Origin: an uncultured beta proteobacterium | GTDB lineage: Bacteria; Pseudomonadota; Gammaproteobacteria; Burkholderiales; Burkholderiaceae_C | DNA: 6,501 nt | Direction: 5' to 3' | Assembly (NCBI GenBank): GCA_903958915.1 | Contig: CAJBVC010000561.1 | Span: forward strand, 1 to 6,501 | In this document: piece after piece, positions 6,434 through 6,501 of the stretch | How positions within the stretch are numbered: position 1 is the first letter of the stretch | How the letters are laid out: every line of letters begins with the position of its first letter | Translations under genes and position numbers: made by a program | The notes under the pieces: generated by a model | Databases searched by the model: none | Told to the model about the DNA's origin: nothing | What the model saw: only the letters and a program-made list of their open reading frames with translations

Positions 6434-6501
6434 CGTATCTATGTTGATTTGTTGCTGCCTGTCGGTTTCAGCGTGAGTTGACATGCGCCAGATAGCCAAG
6501 C
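6434..6501 (+). other. Downstream edge: possible start or promoter of a following gene
   Basis: Within these 68 bases there is a perfect -35-like TTGACA at 6478-6483; its -10 would fall at or beyond the window end. There is also an ATG at 6483-6485 that opens a frame (MRQIAK...) running off the edge, with a weak GTGAG at 6473-6477 before it. These two readings compete and neither can be tested in so little sequence. No terminator is seen after the FHA gene. Confidence 0.2.

Noticed and set aside
5816..6499. 227-codon minus-strand open frame opposite the FHA gene
   Set aside because: The + strand FHA protein is clearly real, and the reverse frame shows no family pattern or ribosome binding site.

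Overview
The window reads as ordinary chromosomal DNA of a betaproteobacterium, most likely Burkholderiales and perhaps Oxalobacteraceae. This rests on the 297-residue SucD with its Gly/Lys-rich insertion, on a YjbE-type TerC protein directly after sucD, and on the style of the CHASE2 kinase. The genus is a guess from remembered gene order; no search was run. All recognised genes lie on the + strand.

Layout: (1) 1-1220 holds the 3' end of sucC (beta subunit of succinyl-CoA synthetase) and complete sucD (alpha subunit). They are separated by a 61-base gap that is mostly one long imperfect palindrome resembling a REP element. A strong stem-loop with a short T-run at 1261-1299 closes this TCA-cycle operon. 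(2) 1332-2030 encodes a seven-helix TerC/YjbE-family membrane protein, probably a metal (Mn-type) transporter, best started at a GTG codon. (3) 2031-2217 is a 187-base spacer with only weak promoter-like signals and several competing start codons for the next gene. (4) 2218-6433 is a Ser/Thr phosphorylation module: a membrane-anchored CHASE2-receptor Ser/Thr kinase, a PP2C phosphatase starting 6 bases after it, and a two-domain FHA protein 49 bases further on. (5) 6434-6501 holds only a possible start or promoter of a following gene.

The last three genes form a coherent writer, eraser and reader set. The kinase has a periplasmic-type CHASE2 sensor, membrane helices, a TPR-like linker and a complete Hanks-type kinase whose activation loop resembles that of PknB. 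The phosphatase keeps every metal-binding motif. The FHA protein has one canonical phosphothreonine-binding domain and one degenerate copy. Similar Thr-containing motifs occur in the kinase tail (FEKTTV) and in the FHA linker (FDKTMV), which suggests candidate phosphorylation or docking sites. The position of this module close to sucCD recalls the actinobacterial kinase/FHA control of 2-oxoglutarate metabolism, but a terminator and terC lie between them, so any functional link is speculative. I see no CRISPR array, insertion sequence, tRNA or rRNA, and nothing that is clearly an undescribed system.
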